A DNA stretch of 22,598 nt. Origin: an uncultured Catenibacterium sp. (lineage in GTDB: Bacteria > Bacillota_I > Bacilli_A > Erysipelotrichales > Coprobacillaceae). The position numbers were made by a program, and so were the translations under genes. The stretch covers positions 1 through 22,598 of the forward strand of contig NZ_UQGV01000032.1 in the NCBI RefSeq assembly GCF_900540665.1, in the 5' to 3' direction. Numbering within the stretch: position 1 is the first letter of the stretch; each line of letters begins with the position of its first letter. Under the pieces are notes generated by a model, which saw nothing but the letters and a program-made list of their open reading frames with translations, had not been told where the DNA came from and searched no databases. Below, piece after piece: positions 21,753 through 22,598 of the stretch.

Positions 21753-22056
21753 GATTGTTTTAATGAAGGGTGCAGAGGAAGATTTTGATAGATTCATTGC
21801 ATATCTTTTGTTTGAAAAGAAAACTGAGCAGGTTGCAAGACATTTATTAAATGACTTTGAGGCAACAAAAATCGGTTTGTTAAATGTTGCTGGAAGTCTG
21901 AAACTCTGTGATAATCCAAAATTAAGAGAATTAGGATACCGAAGAATCAATTTTTTATCTCATCGCTATTTTATGCTGTATCGTATTAAAAACGATACTG
22001 TTTATGTAGATAATATTTTTCATGTATTGCAAGACTACGAAAATAAAATGAATTAA
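21742..22056 (+). CDS. Type II toxin, RelE/ParE superfamily
   Basis: 104 residues, typical for the family. Probably an mRNA-cleaving ribosome-dependent RelE-type toxin or a ParE-like gyrase poison; the sequence does not decide which. The opening MDYKIVLMKGAEEDFDRFIAYLL is the usual strand-helix, a Lys/Glu helix follows, and the C-terminal beta sheet reads LRELGYRRINFLSHRYFMLYRIKNDTVYVDNIFHVLQDYE, with the family's YRI-x-x-D-T-VYV and H-x-x-x-D-Y endings. It is held in check by the RelB/DinJ-like partner just upstream. No clear terminator follows. Confidence 0.9.
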   Translation: MDYKIVLMKGAEEDFDRFIAYLLFEKKTEQVARHLLNDFEATKIGLLNVAGSLKLCDNPKLRELGYRRINFLSHRYFMLYRIKNDTVYVDNIFHVLQDYENKMN

Positions 22057-22129
22057 TATTTGGATAAGTGCACGTCACATTCTCCTTGCTTTAGTGATGA
22101 GTTAACAAAAAAATGCAGAAATAAAAGCA

Positions 22130-22354
22130 ATGATTGAAACATACAATCATAAAGTTAACTTTTTTAATTTTGAAAGTCTTAATCAGTTGACAGACTCTAC
22201 AGAAGAGGACATGACAATGTTCAGATGGAGATCTACCATTGTTTCAATGGGGCATAATATCAGGAAATACCAGAAACTGAAGAAAAGAATCAAGGAGATA
22301 GAAGAAAAACAGATGAAACAGGTCAAGGAGATGTTCAGATTGTTTATCTGCTGA
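22130..22354 (+). CDS. Orphan short reading frame, possibly the tail of a degraded transposase
   Basis: 74 residues from ATG 22130; the open frame extends upstream to 22106 without another start. No Shine-Dalgarno sequence precedes it. The sequence has a central FRWRSTIVSMGHNIRKYQKL segment followed by a Lys/Glu coiled coil (KKRIKEIEEKQMKQVKEM). The segment faintly recalls the conserved C-terminal end of IS1182-like DDE transposases (a hydrophobic helix then HN-[LI]-xKy), but this is a weak resemblance. The absent start signals suggest a remnant and not an active gene. It sits between a toxin-antitoxin pair and a strong terminator, in accessory-looking DNA. Confidence 0.3.
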   Translation: MIETYNHKVNFFNFESLNQLTDSTEEDMTMFRWRSTIVSMGHNIRKYQKLKKRIKEIEEKQMKQVKEMFRLFIC

Positions 22355-22408
22355 TAAAAGATTTTTTTAAGAAATGGGCAGGTTCTTTTTGAGTGCATCT
22401 GAAATATG

Positions 22409-22447
22409 AAAAAGGTTATTCACCATGCAGAAGTGAATAACCTTTTT
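22409..22447. terminator. Strong bidirectional terminator
   Basis: A perfect 15-bp stem: arms 22409-22423 (AAAAAGGTTATTCAC) and 22433-22447 (GTGAATAACCTTTTT), nine-base loop. A5 and T5 flank the core symmetrically, so it can work in both directions. The rest of the window (22448-22598) shows no supported gene. Confidence 0.85.
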
Positions 22448-22598
22448 GGGTTTGGATATACGAAAAAGAGCTGTTACGCTCAAGGTAGTAGTAAATACTG
22501 TTATGAAATGACCATTGTCAAGACATAAATAAACTCTCACAACATTTCTATTAAGTTTTATCATCAAGGGCATAGAAAGACCTCAAATCATATAGATT

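Noticed and set aside
22236..22250. CCATTG-TTT-CAATGG palindrome as a third parS site
   Set aside because: It shares only GTTTCA with the parS core and lacks the central CACGTG.
22406..22528. 40-codon plus-strand frame beginning MKKVIHHAEV
   Set aside because: It runs straight through the 15-bp terminator stem and has no Shine-Dalgarno sequence.
22367..22573. 68-codon minus-strand open frame
   Set aside because: It crosses the same terminator hairpin, lacks a ribosome binding site and has no recognisable features.

Overview
The window looks like an origin-proximal chromosomal segment of a low-GC Firmicute. AT-rich intergenic DNA, strong AGGAGG-type ribosome binding sites and a lactose PTS point to Firmicutes. 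The gene order dnaX-ybaB-recR-tmk-holB-yaaT-trmN6-rsmI, with serS, a signal recognition particle RNA and tadA just upstream, matches the dnaA-proximal block of Bacillus subtilis. The short SRP RNA and the overall protein flavour fit Erysipelotrichia (Catenibacterium/Coprobacillus-like gut bacteria); the class is inferred and was not tested.

Layout. 1-94: start of a minus-strand TnpB-type transposase gene cut by the window edge. 297-9830: a plus-strand housekeeping run of serS, small SRP RNA, tadA, a Bax-inhibitor-1 membrane protein, dnaX, ybaB, recR, tmk, holB, yaaT, trmN6 and rsmI. Two perfect copies of the ParB-binding palindrome (parS) lie here, one inside holB and one forming the core of the rsmI terminator. 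9830-10770: a minus-strand pair, a 57-residue membrane protein and a GNAT acetyltransferase. 10871-12962: DUF1146 protein, MreB/Mbl and a Cof-type HAD phosphatase. 12994-13104: a long imperfect inverted repeat of unknown role. 13247-14964: a tightly packed operon of an unrecognised protein, NfeD and an SPFH/band-7 protein. 15076-20104: a lactose/beta-galactoside PTS locus. A DeoR-type regulator is divergent from lacF-lacE-lacG and a HAD phosphatase; the control region between them carries phased TGTTT motifs and a CcpA cre site over the promoter. 20288-21286: galE. 21341-22598: an accessory-looking tail with two strong hairpins, a RelB/DinJ-RelE/ParE toxin-antitoxin pair, a short orphan reading frame and a strong bidirectional terminator.

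How the genes work together. The first block supplies clamp loader subunits (DnaX, delta prime), recombinational repair (RecR, YbaB), dTMP synthesis (Tmk), tRNA charging and modification (SerRS, TadA, TrmN6), 16S rRNA methylation (RsmI) and protein targeting RNA. The parS sites suggest that ParB also loads here for origin segregation. The lac locus imports lactose as lactose-6-phosphate (LacE/LacF) and splits it to glucose and galactose-6-phosphate (LacG). No tagatose-6-phosphate pathway genes are in the window, so galactose-6-phosphate must be handled elsewhere. No CRISPR array, tRNA or prophage was seen. The most distinctive signal is the 36-bp perfect palindrome at 9793-9828, which appears to be both a transcription terminator and a parS site.
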